From positions 1-25,089 of the IMG/VR virus record IMGVR_UViG_3300020159_002604: a DNA stretch of 25,089 nt. One strand, 5' to 3'. Positions 1-8,318 of the stretch are shown here, piece by piece. The notes below the pieces were generated by a model. The model had not been told where the DNA came from, searched no databases, and worked only from the letters and a program-made list of their open reading frames with translations. Origin of the DNA: a virus. The position numbers and the translations under genes were made by a program. Position 1 is the stretch's first letter. Every line of letters starts with the position of its first letter.

Positions 1-215
1 ACATTATTTTTAAATGATGAAATACCTATAAATGTAGATAATCCACTAACATTAAGAGATGTAACTGATGCTATTCCACCAATTACATTTTCTGCAAGAC
101 TAGCAAATCCACCAGCAGCTCCAGAAATGCTAGATACAACTTTAACTGTATTTTGCTGACCTACCCTAGATTTTATACTATTTTGTTGTCCAACTTTTAT
201 TTTTATATCGGACAT
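1..215 (-). CDS. Fibre-like virion protein, N-terminal part (runs off the left edge)
   Basis: The first 71 residues are visible and the reading frame is still open at base 1. The start ATG (213-215) overlaps the TAA of the upstream 114-aa gene as TAATG, and AAGGAG lies 10 bases upstream, so the start is well supported. The N-terminus has a tandem near-repeat, VGQQNSIK (8-15) and VGQQNTVK (18-25). A Gly/Ser/Val-rich stretch follows, with the pattern GGIASVTSLNVSGLSTF (46-62). I recall this last pattern from cyanophage fibre and appendage proteins, where VSG-STF units repeat as short beta strands. Its place at the end of the baseplate cluster fits a tail-fibre or receptor-binding role, but this is inference because only the N-terminus can be seen. 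No signal peptide or membrane segment is apparent. Confidence 0.75.
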   Translation of the reverse strand, partial: MSDIKIKVGQQNSIKSRVGQQNTVKVVSSISGAAGGFASLAENVIGGIASVTSLNVSGLSTFIGISSFKNN

Positions 216-559
216 TACCTAGTTACTCCTTCTCTTACGAGAACCATCCCCTCAATAACGCGATTTTTGATTTGAGCAACATCAGTAATCACAATATCAT
301 AAACGTATCTTCCGGGTTTTATGGATGATGTTTCTTCGGATGATAATGTTATTAATATTTTACCGCTAGTAGATGGTATTTCAATTGAAGATGTAAAAGT
401 TATAGCCGTAGAACTACCAGCCCACTTTCTCATCTGAGCATTAACTTGATAATTGGTCAAATTTAATGGAGAATTGTTATCAATTCCCTCCAAAGTAAAT
501 GACTGACTAAAATCAGAACCAGAATTGATGACTAAATTATTGACGTATACTGCTGCCAT
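215..559 (-). CDS. Small virion-associated protein, 114 aa (function unknown)
   Basis: This 114-residue protein starts at ATG 557-559, about 24 bases downstream of a perfect T4-type late promoter, so it should be made late with the virion genes. The sequence alternates hydrophobic and polar residues with many Ser/Thr and no Cys, as in an all-beta fold. Landmarks are MAAVYVNNLVI (1-11), QMRKWAG (42-48), and a C-terminal PGRYVYDIVI stretch ending VLVREGVTR. I recall near-identical N- and C-termini in small conserved cyanophage proteins next to fibre genes, without an established function. Its stop overlaps the start of the downstream fibre-like gene. A small tail or baseplate accessory protein, or an adaptor for the neighbouring fibre, is the likely role by position only. 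Confidence 0.8.
   Translation of the reverse strand: MAAVYVNNLVINSGSDFSQSFTLEGIDNNSPLNLTNYQVNAQMRKWAGSSTAITFTSSIEIPSTSGKILITLSSEETSSIKPGRYVYDIVITDVAQIKNRVIEGMVLVREGVTR
226..231 (-). promoter_or_regulatory. Shine-Dalgarno of the fibre-like gene
   Basis: AAGGAG on the minus strand, 10 bases before the ATG at 215. It lies inside the last codons of the 114-aa gene and fixes the start of the fibre-like protein. The TAATG overlap suggests translational coupling as well. Confidence 0.6.
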
Positions 560-582
560 CTATCTTTTTTAGCTCTACAATT

Positions 583-590
583 TATTTATA
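583..590 (-). promoter_or_regulatory. T4-type late promoter TATAAATA
   Basis: A perfect match to the T4 late-promoter core lies on the minus strand, 23 bases before the ATG of the 114-aa gene. The central TAA of the motif is the stop codon of the upstream 56-aa gene (586-588), so the promoter is embedded in a gene end. In T4 this motif is read by RNA polymerase carrying the gp55/gp33 late factors with the gp45 clamp. Confidence 0.8.
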
Positions 591-756
591 TCTTACTCAT
601 AGTTGCTAAAACTTCTTGCTGCCTTAAGTATAATTTGCAGTAAAGTTTTGAAAAATTTTTTAATTCCTCAGCACTCAATTCATCTATAAATCTAGAATGT
701 TTTTCATATTCGAACAATTTATCAATAGTTTTCAATTCAATATCATTTGGATCCAT
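586..756 (-). CDS. Conserved small phage protein, 56 aa (unknown function)
   Basis: This short gene begins MDPNDIELKT and ends ATMSKI. It is charged and mostly helix-forming, with FEYEKHSRFIDELSAEELKNF (15-35) followed by a Tyr/Leu-rich segment YCKLYLRQQEVL (39-50). There are no signal, membrane or catalytic motifs. It overlaps the 66-aa gene upstream by 14 bases in another frame. Its TAA stop forms the centre of the late promoter for the next gene. Similar proteins with an EYEK...CKLYL layout occur in cyanophages, as I recall, but none has an assigned role. The compact overlap with genuine neighbours on both sides supports it as real. It may be a small chaperone or assembly factor for the tail proteins around it, but nothing in the sequence proves that. 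Confidence 0.7.
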   Translation of the reverse strand: MDPNDIELKTIDKLFEYEKHSRFIDELSAEELKNFSKLYCKLYLRQQEVLATMSKI

Positions 757-943
757 TTAGCAATTCTCTCAATAAAGATTTAATTTCGTCAATATCTTGT
801 TTAATCATATCCAATTCTTTTTTTTGAGATTCTCTGTTATTAACTACATTGAGATATTGATTATATGCGACAGAATCGCAATTAACAATAGCTCCACTAT
901 TTTCATCCCTATAAAGATTTGTATGTCCTTTTACCCTAATCAT
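743..943 (-). CDS. Conserved small coiled-coil phage protein, 66 aa (unknown function)
   Basis: The protein starts MIRVKGHTNLYRDENSGAIV and has a C-terminal segment (about residues 38-64) rich in Glu, Lys, Ile and Leu, with heptad-like spacing, that should form a coiled coil. The N-terminal pattern (short basic start, NLYRD, then an acidic Gly turn) is common in small proteins of T4-like phages, with no known activity. The ATG overlaps the TGA of the 2457-aa gene by four bases (ATGA), the usual sign of translational coupling. The downstream 56-aa gene overlaps its end by 14 bases. A role as a small oligomeric partner of the large upstream virion protein is plausible but inferred from position alone. 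Confidence 0.75.
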   Translation of the reverse strand: MIRVKGHTNLYRDENSGAIVNCDSVAYNQYLNVVNNRESQKKELDMIKQDIDEIKSLLRELLNGSK

Positions 944-3900
944 CTTACAGCAATCGTTCTAAGTTCTTTGATTCTTGGTGGATATGCCTGGTTAGTTCCA
1001 GACATTACAATTTTGATTACATATCCATTAAATAATCCAAGATTATTGGCGGTAAATTCGTATTCTTTAAATTCATTATCCAAACTAGAACTCACAAAAG
1101 AATCTGGTTTTCCACTATTTAGGGAAGAATCCACTACTGAAAGTCCTGATGGTGTAGATTTAAGATTATCATAACCAGGAAATAGTTCAAATGATTGTTC
1201 AACTTCAGAAGAATCTGGTCTAGCTAGACTGTACAGAACTCTGAAATCAGCAGATTCGTGGCGATATGCAGATAAAATAACTTTAAGAGAGGTTGCTGGT
1301 TGTACCAGATTTACTGCTCTTGAAACATACACTACTGCGTGTGGATCATCTAGTATGGAATTAGATCTTCCATCTAGTGCATAATCGGAAACTGGACTAT
1401 TTAAACGATTGGAAATAAACTCAGTAAATGCAGTATCTAAAAATATTATGGGTGATATATTAGAATCTGTTGTACTTAGAGTTATTCCTGTTGTAAATGA
1501 TTTATTTCTAGGTAAATTATTAAGATATTCAGTTTCATTTTCTTTAGAACATACTAGTCTCACAGTTTTTAGTGTATTTAATGTATTCAATTGAACTGGT
1601 TCAAATCCATTATCCAAGAATGAAGTCTCATTTCCACTTACACTTGTTCCGGAAACAGATCTAATCACAGCGGAAACTGATGTCGAAGATCCTGGAGTAA
1701 TAATGTCATATGTTGGCACCACGGAACTATAAAGAATATTTTCAGTTGCAAGAACTTTAGAACCTCCTAAGTTCGCTTCGGAGGTAAATTGTAGTTGTGG
1801 CATTCCCGCAGGCGATCCATCACTACTTCTATTTACTCCATTTGCAGTTCTATCAATTTCCAAATAATAACCATCCAATCCGATATCCAAATCACTAATA
1901 TCGTGAGTTGTATTAATTCTGCGTAATGAAACTCCATTTAATTCATACTTATACATTAAACTATTGACATTATGATCAATTGAAATGGTAGAATCAATAC
2001 CTCTAGTAATAGTGCCCAAGAATCCACTACCAATAGACTCATACTTAATTATTTCGTTTCCAATTTTTGCATATCCAGGATTAGATCCACTTACAGAAAC
2101 TCCTTCAAAAGTTGTAAAGTTTGAAGTATCCCCAATTGCAACAGAAATTGTCGTTGATGTTGAGGTTAGAGATGAGGTAATTGTAACTGGTGCAGTACTA
2201 GATTCTGCATCATAAACTCTAAGTTTATTTGTATTTCCATACATTCCGTGATCAAAATGTTCTACTCTTACATAGTTTCCAGAATATTGATTAGTTGAAG
2301 GTGCGAAGTTTCTAATTACAGTACTTGCAAGAGAAACTATTGTATTAGAATTATCGTAGTAATTTAATCCACCACCAACTGTAAAAGTATCACCTTGAAT
2401 ATTTTCCAAGTATAATGTATCCACTCCAGTAATTGATGAAATTGTAATTCTTGCATCACGTCCACGTACTGAAGTTCCAGTACCTACTGTAGAAGTTACA
2501 ATACCAACAACATCTCCTACCGCATATCCATTTCCGGAACTTACAGTTGTTATTCCAGTAATTGTTCCATTAGTGGCAGTAATATTCAATATAAGTCCAG
2601 AACCATTTCCAGTAATATTATAAGTACTTACACTAGAATCCGTAACATAATTATTTCCGCCAGTAGTTAATCCTACTGTTACCACTGCACTTCCTGTTCC
2701 ACTTACATATCCATAAACATAATTCTTTGTTCCATCTACAATTTTTCTACCCTTACTTAGATTTGAGATTACTGATGAATCTGTTGTTGTGGTAATTCCC
2801 AATGAACCAGTTCTTGGTAATGTTGTTAGTGGATTATTTTCTAATGTCTGAACATATCCATTACTTTCATCCAATGTTGGATTATAGAAAAATGCTGTTC
2901 CTGGTTGATTCTCAATAAATTGTGCCTTATAAAGTTTAAATTTAAGGTCTTGATATTGATTTGCTGTCCATATGGATCCATTTTGAGATTTAAACAGACT
3001 TCCCATCGCAAACTGTTTTGAATAAGTGACAGCACTAACATCTGGAAGATCTTTTGTATTAACCGTTTTTTCCCCCATAACTGCAGTCCACATCTCATAC
3101 TGATCACTATTTTCCGAAATAATTACAACAGCATATTCTCTCCCAGGTGGAAGATAAATTGGTTCATCAAAAGTAACTTTAGTGGCAATAGAAGCATCTG
3201 AAGAAACATTTACTTCACTTGGTCTTAATGTAACTGAATTTCCAATAACAATTCTTGTAGGTGTGCCCAATTCTACAGTTCTTATTTCAACTTTGACGGG
3301 AGCATTTCCACTATCTTTTTTAGCAAAGAATAAATCAACAGCAGTTAAAAATGCACCATTAGAATCATCAGTTGCCAACCCTTCTCTGGAAGAGTCTGGA
3401 GCTTCTATATTTCCACCAACAACAAAAGATTGTGCAAGAGGATCTACAAATCTTTGGATGGTTGTTCTTGTATGAGTGTTTATTGTTGTTTGTGAAGTTG
3501 TTGTATTTGTTGTAAGATTGGTGACAGTTTTTGTTGTTAGATTTTTAGTAGTTGCAGTAACGGTATTTTCCCACTGCTCAAGTGTTCCATCAGAATTGAA
3601 ATTTGTTTCGGCAAATGAAGTATCCGAACTTCCTGGAAGACCGGAATCATTTGTTGAACTTGAACTCAATTTAAATGTTTTAGTTCCAGTAGAAATTCTT
3701 ACAGTTGGAGTTGGGATTGTATTTGGATTTCTTAAATAAAAGGTTCCAATCAAGTCTCCAAAATTATCAGAAATAAGTCTTAAATCACCTACGGTTGCCA
3801 CAGCACCACTAGTTTGACCAACCAATTGCATACCCTTAAGTAAATATCCAGAATACTTTCCTTGAGCCTCTTCTGATAATGAAACAGTATCAATATTCAA

Positions 3901-6900
3901 AATTTTTGATGATTGACTATATCCAGATGCTATGGATTCGGTTCTAATATATGGATTAATTGTATATGTAGTGGATGGTGCATTATATGGACCATACTTA
4001 TGATTTGGTGTTGCAACTCTGAATGAAATTAAATTATTACCACCAAATGTTCCTACAACGGTTTCTCCAACCACAAATGCTTTAGATGGGTTTGATATTT
4101 CAATTAATTTTGGAATAAAATCAACTCCACTATTTCCATCAAGAAACTGATAAAATTGTGTAGATGGTTTGATATTAGATGCAGAAAATTGAATATTTCT
4201 GGACCTCATAAATGATTCCTTAGATGAAGATATTAATACATTTCTTATCGTTGTATCAGTATTACTTACGGTGTCAAAATTTTCGCTTGTAGAGGTATTA
4301 GTATTAGTATTTGTAACAGTATTTGATGTTACAGTTGTAGTAGTATTGGTTCGAGTTCTATTGCCTCCTCCTATTATATTAGGTAAATTAATCCTTTGTG
4401 ATGTCTGAGTATTAATCGGTGTTAATGGAACAAATACATTACTTGTTAAATTATTAGTAAGAGTTCTACTAGAATTTAATGTTATATCAATGTTTTTATC
4501 TGGAAGTTGGACTGTTCTTACCCAATTGTCAATTTCAGGACTCAGCTTAATATCACCACTATAAACAATCACATTAAATGGATTTACATTTTCAACTGTC
4601 GTTGCAAACGCTTGTTCTATCCATCCAATAGATTCATATTTTAAAGTTACCGCTTTTCCTGTTTTTACAACATTTGGATCTAGTAATTTAAAATTCTCCG
4701 AAAAATCCAAATTCTCATCGGTAACTGCAGATGCCGGTGCAATTTGCGATTTAAGTGAATTTCTACTGGTAATGGGTGTTATTTCATTTGTAACAGTATT
4801 GACTCTAATAGAAGATAATCCTCTGTTAATGGATGAGTAATTTTTAAAATCATCTACAAAAAATCCACTCTTGAATCTATTATTACCATCAGCATCTTGA
4901 ATTTGTAAAGTCTGAGTATTTACTTCAAGTAAAGAAAGTGAAGTAACTCTCTCTAAGTTTTCTACCCTATCTTCAATTAAACCAATATCTCTCATTGTAT
5001 ATCTTCTATTATCCTTAAATGTCACTACGGCATTTGCTGGATCGTACAGATATGGTGGTAATTTAATAGTTGCAATTTCCATTACGGCATCATTTTTTTC
5101 TGGTGCCTTAGGAGTGTTTGAAGATATTCCTTTTTCTAGAATAAAGTTTTTGTTCTTATCAAGATATAATTTATCAATTCTTGCTAAGTAATAATCATAA
5201 CCAAGTAGTGAACTTTCATTTGGTGATAAAATGCGTGTGGGTTCTAAAGTTCTTGATGAGAAATCGAATGGAGAAGAACTATTTGAGGTAAAAATTGAAA
5301 CTCTTGGTCTAAAATCTAAAGTATCAGAAGATCTTACAGATCTTGGTCCAATGAAAGGAACATCGTGTGTAAATCGGTCTTTGTCATAACTTAACACAGT
5401 AAATACGTCGCCACTATCATTAGAAGGAATCGAGTAATAATCAAATACAACTAAAAGTTGTTTTGATGGCTCTGTAGTGTTCTTATTCCTAACAATTTTA
5501 GAATAGTCGTAATATTGATCTTTCTGACCTTTGTCAAGTATATACGAATTAGTAATATCTTTATATTTTCCTGGAATTATGGATTCAATTTCTGTAGTTA
5601 TATTTGATTCTTCAAATGTAACAGTTTCTAAATCTTCAAATCTTTCTGAATTTAAATATACTACACTAAGAATATTGGAAGATGGACTTGAAACAACTCT
5701 TGCGATAGCTTTACTATTATTTCCTAAAATATTTTCACCAATAATAGCATTCGTCGATACATTAGCACTAGCGCCAAATTGTATCTGATCTAAAGTGGGT
5801 GCCGAAGAATCAAATGATTCATAAATTGAAATAATTTTTACCACATCTGGGTAATTTAATGATATTTCCTCATCTTGAACTCTTAGTCCATAAAATTGAT
5901 TATATGTAAGACCGTCTCCAATTGAAGAACTGATACCAGTTCCTGATTGTGGATACTTAGATCTTGCTACAGTTAAAGTTTTACTTTTATTATATGTTTT
6001 TACTTTGCTTTGAATTCCATTTTTAACTAATGTGACATTTACAGTAACTGGAGTGCTGGTGCCGGGTGACTGATTAGGAGATAATCCACTGATAGTTACC
6101 GTATTTCCACTCAAAACAAATTGATCCGAAGTTACAGATCCGATACTGCCATCATTATAGTGTACTGAGTATCTTTCTTCATCAAATGTTGTAAAAAATG
6201 CACTAGTAATACCAGCAACTGCTGACAAGTTAAATGTTAATACTCCATTAGAATCTGTAGTTTCTCCTGTTATTTGTTCAGAAATTGTTAGTAATGAATC
6301 CGAAAGATTTACTGAAGAAACATTAGGATCTGGTAATTGTGCATATAGGAATCCAGAATTCTCATTTCTTATTACTGGTGCTCCAATGAAAATATTATTA
6401 TAAGTTCCATTTGTTACAGCACCAGTGCATATTCCAGAGACTGTAGTAACACCAACAATACTTAGTGATGCACCATCAGCAGAAACTGCCGTTACTCTAT
6501 TAAATGATTCGTCTCCAGTAGTCGTTTGATATCTAATAATTGAACCAACTTTTACGCCAGTGAAAAATTTTCCAGGACTTACTACAGTATTTCCTCCACT
6601 GATTGTTACTTGAGTCACTCCATTTGGAAGTCTAAATCTTTCAAGAAAACAATCAGCGGTAAAATCTACTGGAAGACCAGATACTGCAGTTGTTTGTTTT
6701 ACTGATTTAATATCTTCAGTAGAATATGCAGTTACAGTTTTGATAGTTCTTGGAAAATCGAGACCATTAATAATTAATTGCTCTCCGACTGAAAATGTTC
6801 CAGAAGTTTGTCTTAGATTGATTGTATCGGATGCTCCACCAGCAGAAACTGCATATCCACTAGCGCCGCTACTTTTTCCTCTTACAAATGATGTTGCTGG

Positions 6901-8313
6901 TAATTCTGTACTTGATATTGTAGAATTTAAAACAAGAGTTGTATAAGTTTGAATATCATAAAGATATAAATCCCAATTAGTGGTATCATTACTATAGGCA
7001 GCATCAGTTAAACTAAAACTATATACTCGTGCATTACCAATTATGGATCCGGTAGAATTAAGTTGATTATATAAATCTATTGCGTATTTTGGTTTTGGTG
7101 CTCCAGATACATTATTTACTCCTATAATATTTCCCATTTCAAAGGGAATATTTACATTTGGAATAGATTTAGTATCTCTCGGTTTATCAACATCAATAAT
7201 AGTTGTTGAAATTTTTTCTATATCATATCCCCTTACATAAGCCTTTCCTGGGGATATTTTTAAACACATCAAGTCCTCTGATGGTGTGTTTTTTTGTTCA
7301 GTAATTTCAGTATTAAAAAACAAACCGTTATTACCCAATCTATCATTTAAAGAATTATTTACGGACAGATTAAATGGTTCTACAGTATAATCACCAGATT
7401 CATCATAAGTTCTTTCTGCCATATAATCTTTAATTATATCATATTGACTTTTTTGCTCAATTATTTTAATTTTTCCATTTTCAACTCTCAAAAGTTCAAC
7501 AAAATCAGTATCATTAATATCTGATATTAATTTCTTTGTTAGAGTTAAATCAATCTTAAATCTATCTGCTCCAGGTGCTGCATAGTTTGTAAATCCTTTA
7601 GAAGGGTCGTATAATGAACTATCATCTCCAGCATTGAGAATTAATTCGTCAATTTTTAGACCAACTCTATATGAAGGTGTATTTGTATAATTATCTAAAA
7701 TTATGGTTTGTTTAGATACATTAACAAAATAACCTCTAATAAAATAAATTCCGTCACCAATAGATGCCGAAGAACCAACAGACGTTGCGTTCAATGGTAT
7801 TAATGATGCAAATGGAGTTCCTGCATTAATAGTAGTGTTACCATAAGTTATATTTTCTTCTGCAACTAATGATTCCCCATCTTCAAAAGAGTTAAACTGA
7901 AAATTATTATCAGAATCCAAATATTTTACATATATTGTTAAATCTTCTACATTTTCTCCATCAGGGAGAGCAACAAATTGAATTATTGCTGTTGTTCCTG
8001 ATATTTGTCCCGTTATTTTTTTACCAATAAACTTATCAATATAAAGAGAAATATCAACTCCAAAATTAGTTGGATTAAGTTTTACAGAATTAAAATTTCC
8101 ATCATAAGCAATATTTCCAGGAATAACTACTGATCCTTCTTTAAATATATGACTTCCGAAAGATTTTACCTGATCCTGTAAAATGGATTGGAGAGTTGTT
8201 AATTCCCTTGCCTGTATTGGATATCCTGGTTTAAACAAGACTTTATAAAAATTCCTTTCAGAATCAAAGTCATCATAATATGGACTGATGTTTAAATCTG
8301 TTTTCTGTGTCAT
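940..8313 (-). CDS. Giant DUF4815-type virion/baseplate protein, 2457 aa
   Basis: The N-terminus (residues 1-80), with PYYDDFDSERNFYKVLFKPG then QARELTTLQSILQDQV and GSVV, matches the DUF4815 family of phage structural proteins. Two Thr/Asn-rich linkers lie at 1318-1358 and 1584-1621. The second runs straight into a conserved-looking module (about 1623-1750) beginning VDPLAQSF and containing LFFAKKDSGNAPVKVEIR and LPPGREYAVV, which I recall from the same family. A module with IGNEIIKY and TRGID lies near 2080-2120. A beta-rich C-terminal domain (about 2325-2457) ends RIKELRTIAVR. Position after gp8 matches T4 gp9/gp10, so a peripheral baseplate or fibre-attachment role is likely. It starts five bases after the gp8 stop with only a weak ribosome site, so it is probably co-transcribed with gp8. 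No frameshift is seen. The family call is confident; the exact role is not. Confidence 0.85.
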   Translation of the reverse strand: MTQKTDLNISPYYDDFDSERNFYKVLFKPGYPIQARELTTLQSILQDQVKSFGSHIFKEGSVVIPGNIAYDGNFNSVKLNPTNFGVDISLYIDKFIGKKITGQISGTTAIIQFVALPDGENVEDLTIYVKYLDSDNNFQFNSFEDGESLVAEENITYGNTTINAGTPFASLIPLNATSVGSSASIGDGIYFIRGYFVNVSKQTIILDNYTNTPSYRVGLKIDELILNAGDDSSLYDPSKGFTNYAAPGADRFKIDLTLTKKLISDINDTDFVELLRVENGKIKIIEQKSQYDIIKDYMAERTYDESGDYTVEPFNLSVNNSLNDRLGNNGLFFNTEITEQKNTPSEDLMCLKISPGKAYVRGYDIEKISTTIIDVDKPRDTKSIPNVNIPFEMGNIIGVNNVSGAPKPKYAIDLYNQLNSTGSIIGNARVYSFSLTDAAYSNDTTNWDLYLYDIQTYTTLVLNSTISSTELPATSFVRGKSSGASGYAVSAGGASDTINLRQTSGTFSVGEQLIINGLDFPRTIKTVTAYSTEDIKSVKQTTAVSGLPVDFTADCFLERFRLPNGVTQVTISGGNTVVSPGKFFTGVKVGSIIRYQTTTGDESFNRVTAVSADGASLSIVGVTTVSGICTGAVTNGTYNNIFIGAPVIRNENSGFLYAQLPDPNVSSVNLSDSLLTISEQITGETTDSNGVLTFNLSAVAGITSAFFTTFDEERYSVHYNDGSIGSVTSDQFVLSGNTVTISGLSPNQSPGTSTPVTVNVTLVKNGIQSKVKTYNKSKTLTVARSKYPQSGTGISSSIGDGLTYNQFYGLRVQDEEISLNYPDVVKIISIYESFDSSAPTLDQIQFGASANVSTNAIIGENILGNNSKAIARVVSSPSSNILSVVYLNSERFEDLETVTFEESNITTEIESIIPGKYKDITNSYILDKGQKDQYYDYSKIVRNKNTTEPSKQLLVVFDYYSIPSNDSGDVFTVLSYDKDRFTHDVPFIGPRSVRSSDTLDFRPRVSIFTSNSSSPFDFSSRTLEPTRILSPNESSLLGYDYYLARIDKLYLDKNKNFILEKGISSNTPKAPEKNDAVMEIATIKLPPYLYDPANAVVTFKDNRRYTMRDIGLIEDRVENLERVTSLSLLEVNTQTLQIQDADGNNRFKSGFFVDDFKNYSSINRGLSSIRVNTVTNEITPITSRNSLKSQIAPASAVTDENLDFSENFKLLDPNVVKTGKAVTLKYESIGWIEQAFATTVENVNPFNVIVYSGDIKLSPEIDNWVRTVQLPDKNIDITLNSSRTLTNNLTSNVFVPLTPINTQTSQRINLPNIIGGGNRTRTNTTTTVTSNTVTNTNTNTSTSENFDTVSNTDTTIRNVLISSSKESFMRSRNIQFSASNIKPSTQFYQFLDGNSGVDFIPKLIEISNPSKAFVVGETVVGTFGGNNLISFRVATPNHKYGPYNAPSTTYTINPYIRTESIASGYSQSSKILNIDTVSLSEEAQGKYSGYLLKGMQLVGQTSGAVATVGDLRLISDNFGDLIGTFYLRNPNTIPTPTVRISTGTKTFKLSSSSTNDSGLPGSSDTSFAETNFNSDGTLEQWENTVTATTKNLTTKTVTNLTTNTTTSQTTINTHTRTTIQRFVDPLAQSFVVGGNIEAPDSSREGLATDDSNGAFLTAVDLFFAKKDSGNAPVKVEIRTVELGTPTRIVIGNSVTLRPSEVNVSSDASIATKVTFDEPIYLPPGREYAVVIISENSDQYEMWTAVMGEKTVNTKDLPDVSAVTYSKQFAMGSLFKSQNGSIWTANQYQDLKFKLYKAQFIENQPGTAFFYNPTLDESNGYVQTLENNPLTTLPRTGSLGITTTTDSSVISNLSKGRKIVDGTKNYVYGYVSGTGSAVVTVGLTTGGNNYVTDSSVSTYNITGNGSGLILNITATNGTITGITTVSSGNGYAVGDVVGIVTSTVGTGTSVRGRDARITISSITGVDTLYLENIQGDTFTVGGGLNYYDNSNTIVSLASTVIRNFAPSTNQYSGNYVRVEHFDHGMYGNTNKLRVYDAESSTAPVTITSSLTSTSTTISVAIGDTSNFTTFEGVSVSGSNPGYAKIGNEIIKYESIGSGFLGTITRGIDSTISIDHNVNSLMYKYELNGVSLRRINTTHDISDLDIGLDGYYLEIDRTANGVNRSSDGSPAGMPQLQFTSEANLGGSKVLATENILYSSVVPTYDIITPGSSTSVSAVIRSVSGTSVSGNETSFLDNGFEPVQLNTLNTLKTVRLVCSKENETEYLNNLPRNKSFTTGITLSTTDSNISPIIFLDTAFTEFISNRLNSPVSDYALDGRSNSILDDPHAVVYVSRAVNLVQPATSLKVILSAYRHESADFRVLYSLARPDSSEVEQSFELFPGYDNLKSTPSGLSVVDSSLNSGKPDSFVSSSLDNEFKEYEFTANNLGLFNGYVIKIVMSGTNQAYPPRIKELRTIAVR
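3451..3564 (-). repeat. Thr/Asn-rich linker in the 2457-aa protein (second)
   Basis: Residues 1584-1621 are mostly Thr with Asn, Val and Ser in short TT/NT runs. The run ends exactly where the conserved DPLAQSF module begins (from residue 1623), so it looks like an interdomain spacer. The composition suggests an extended or beta-stacking linker, not a globular fold. Confidence 0.6.
4240..4362 (-). repeat. Thr/Asn-rich linker in the 2457-aa protein (first)
   Basis: Residues 1318-1358 include 17 Thr and 9 Asn out of 41, with alternating units such as NTNTNT and TTTT. It follows a Gly-Gly-Gly turn and precedes a normal beta-rich segment. It resembles the second linker 225 residues later, so the segment between the two is probably a separate domain. 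Confidence 0.6.
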
Positions 8314-8318
8314 TTTTT

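Noticed and set aside
797-1174. Plus-strand open frame of 125 codons.
   Set aside because: It is antisense to the end of the 2457-aa gene and the 66-aa gene, has no ribosome site, and its translation has no recognisable domain. All other genes are on the minus strand.
2841-3107. Minus-strand open frame of 88 codons in another frame of the 2457-aa gene.
   Set aside because: The main frame continues intact across it and codes a conserved-looking module. No independent start signal.
7262-7295. Stem AAACACA/TGTGTTT followed by seven T on the plus strand, terminator-like.
   Set aside because: It lies antisense inside the 2457-aa gene with no plus-strand gene to end, and the stem is short with a long loop. 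Probably coincidence in A/T-rich coding DNA.
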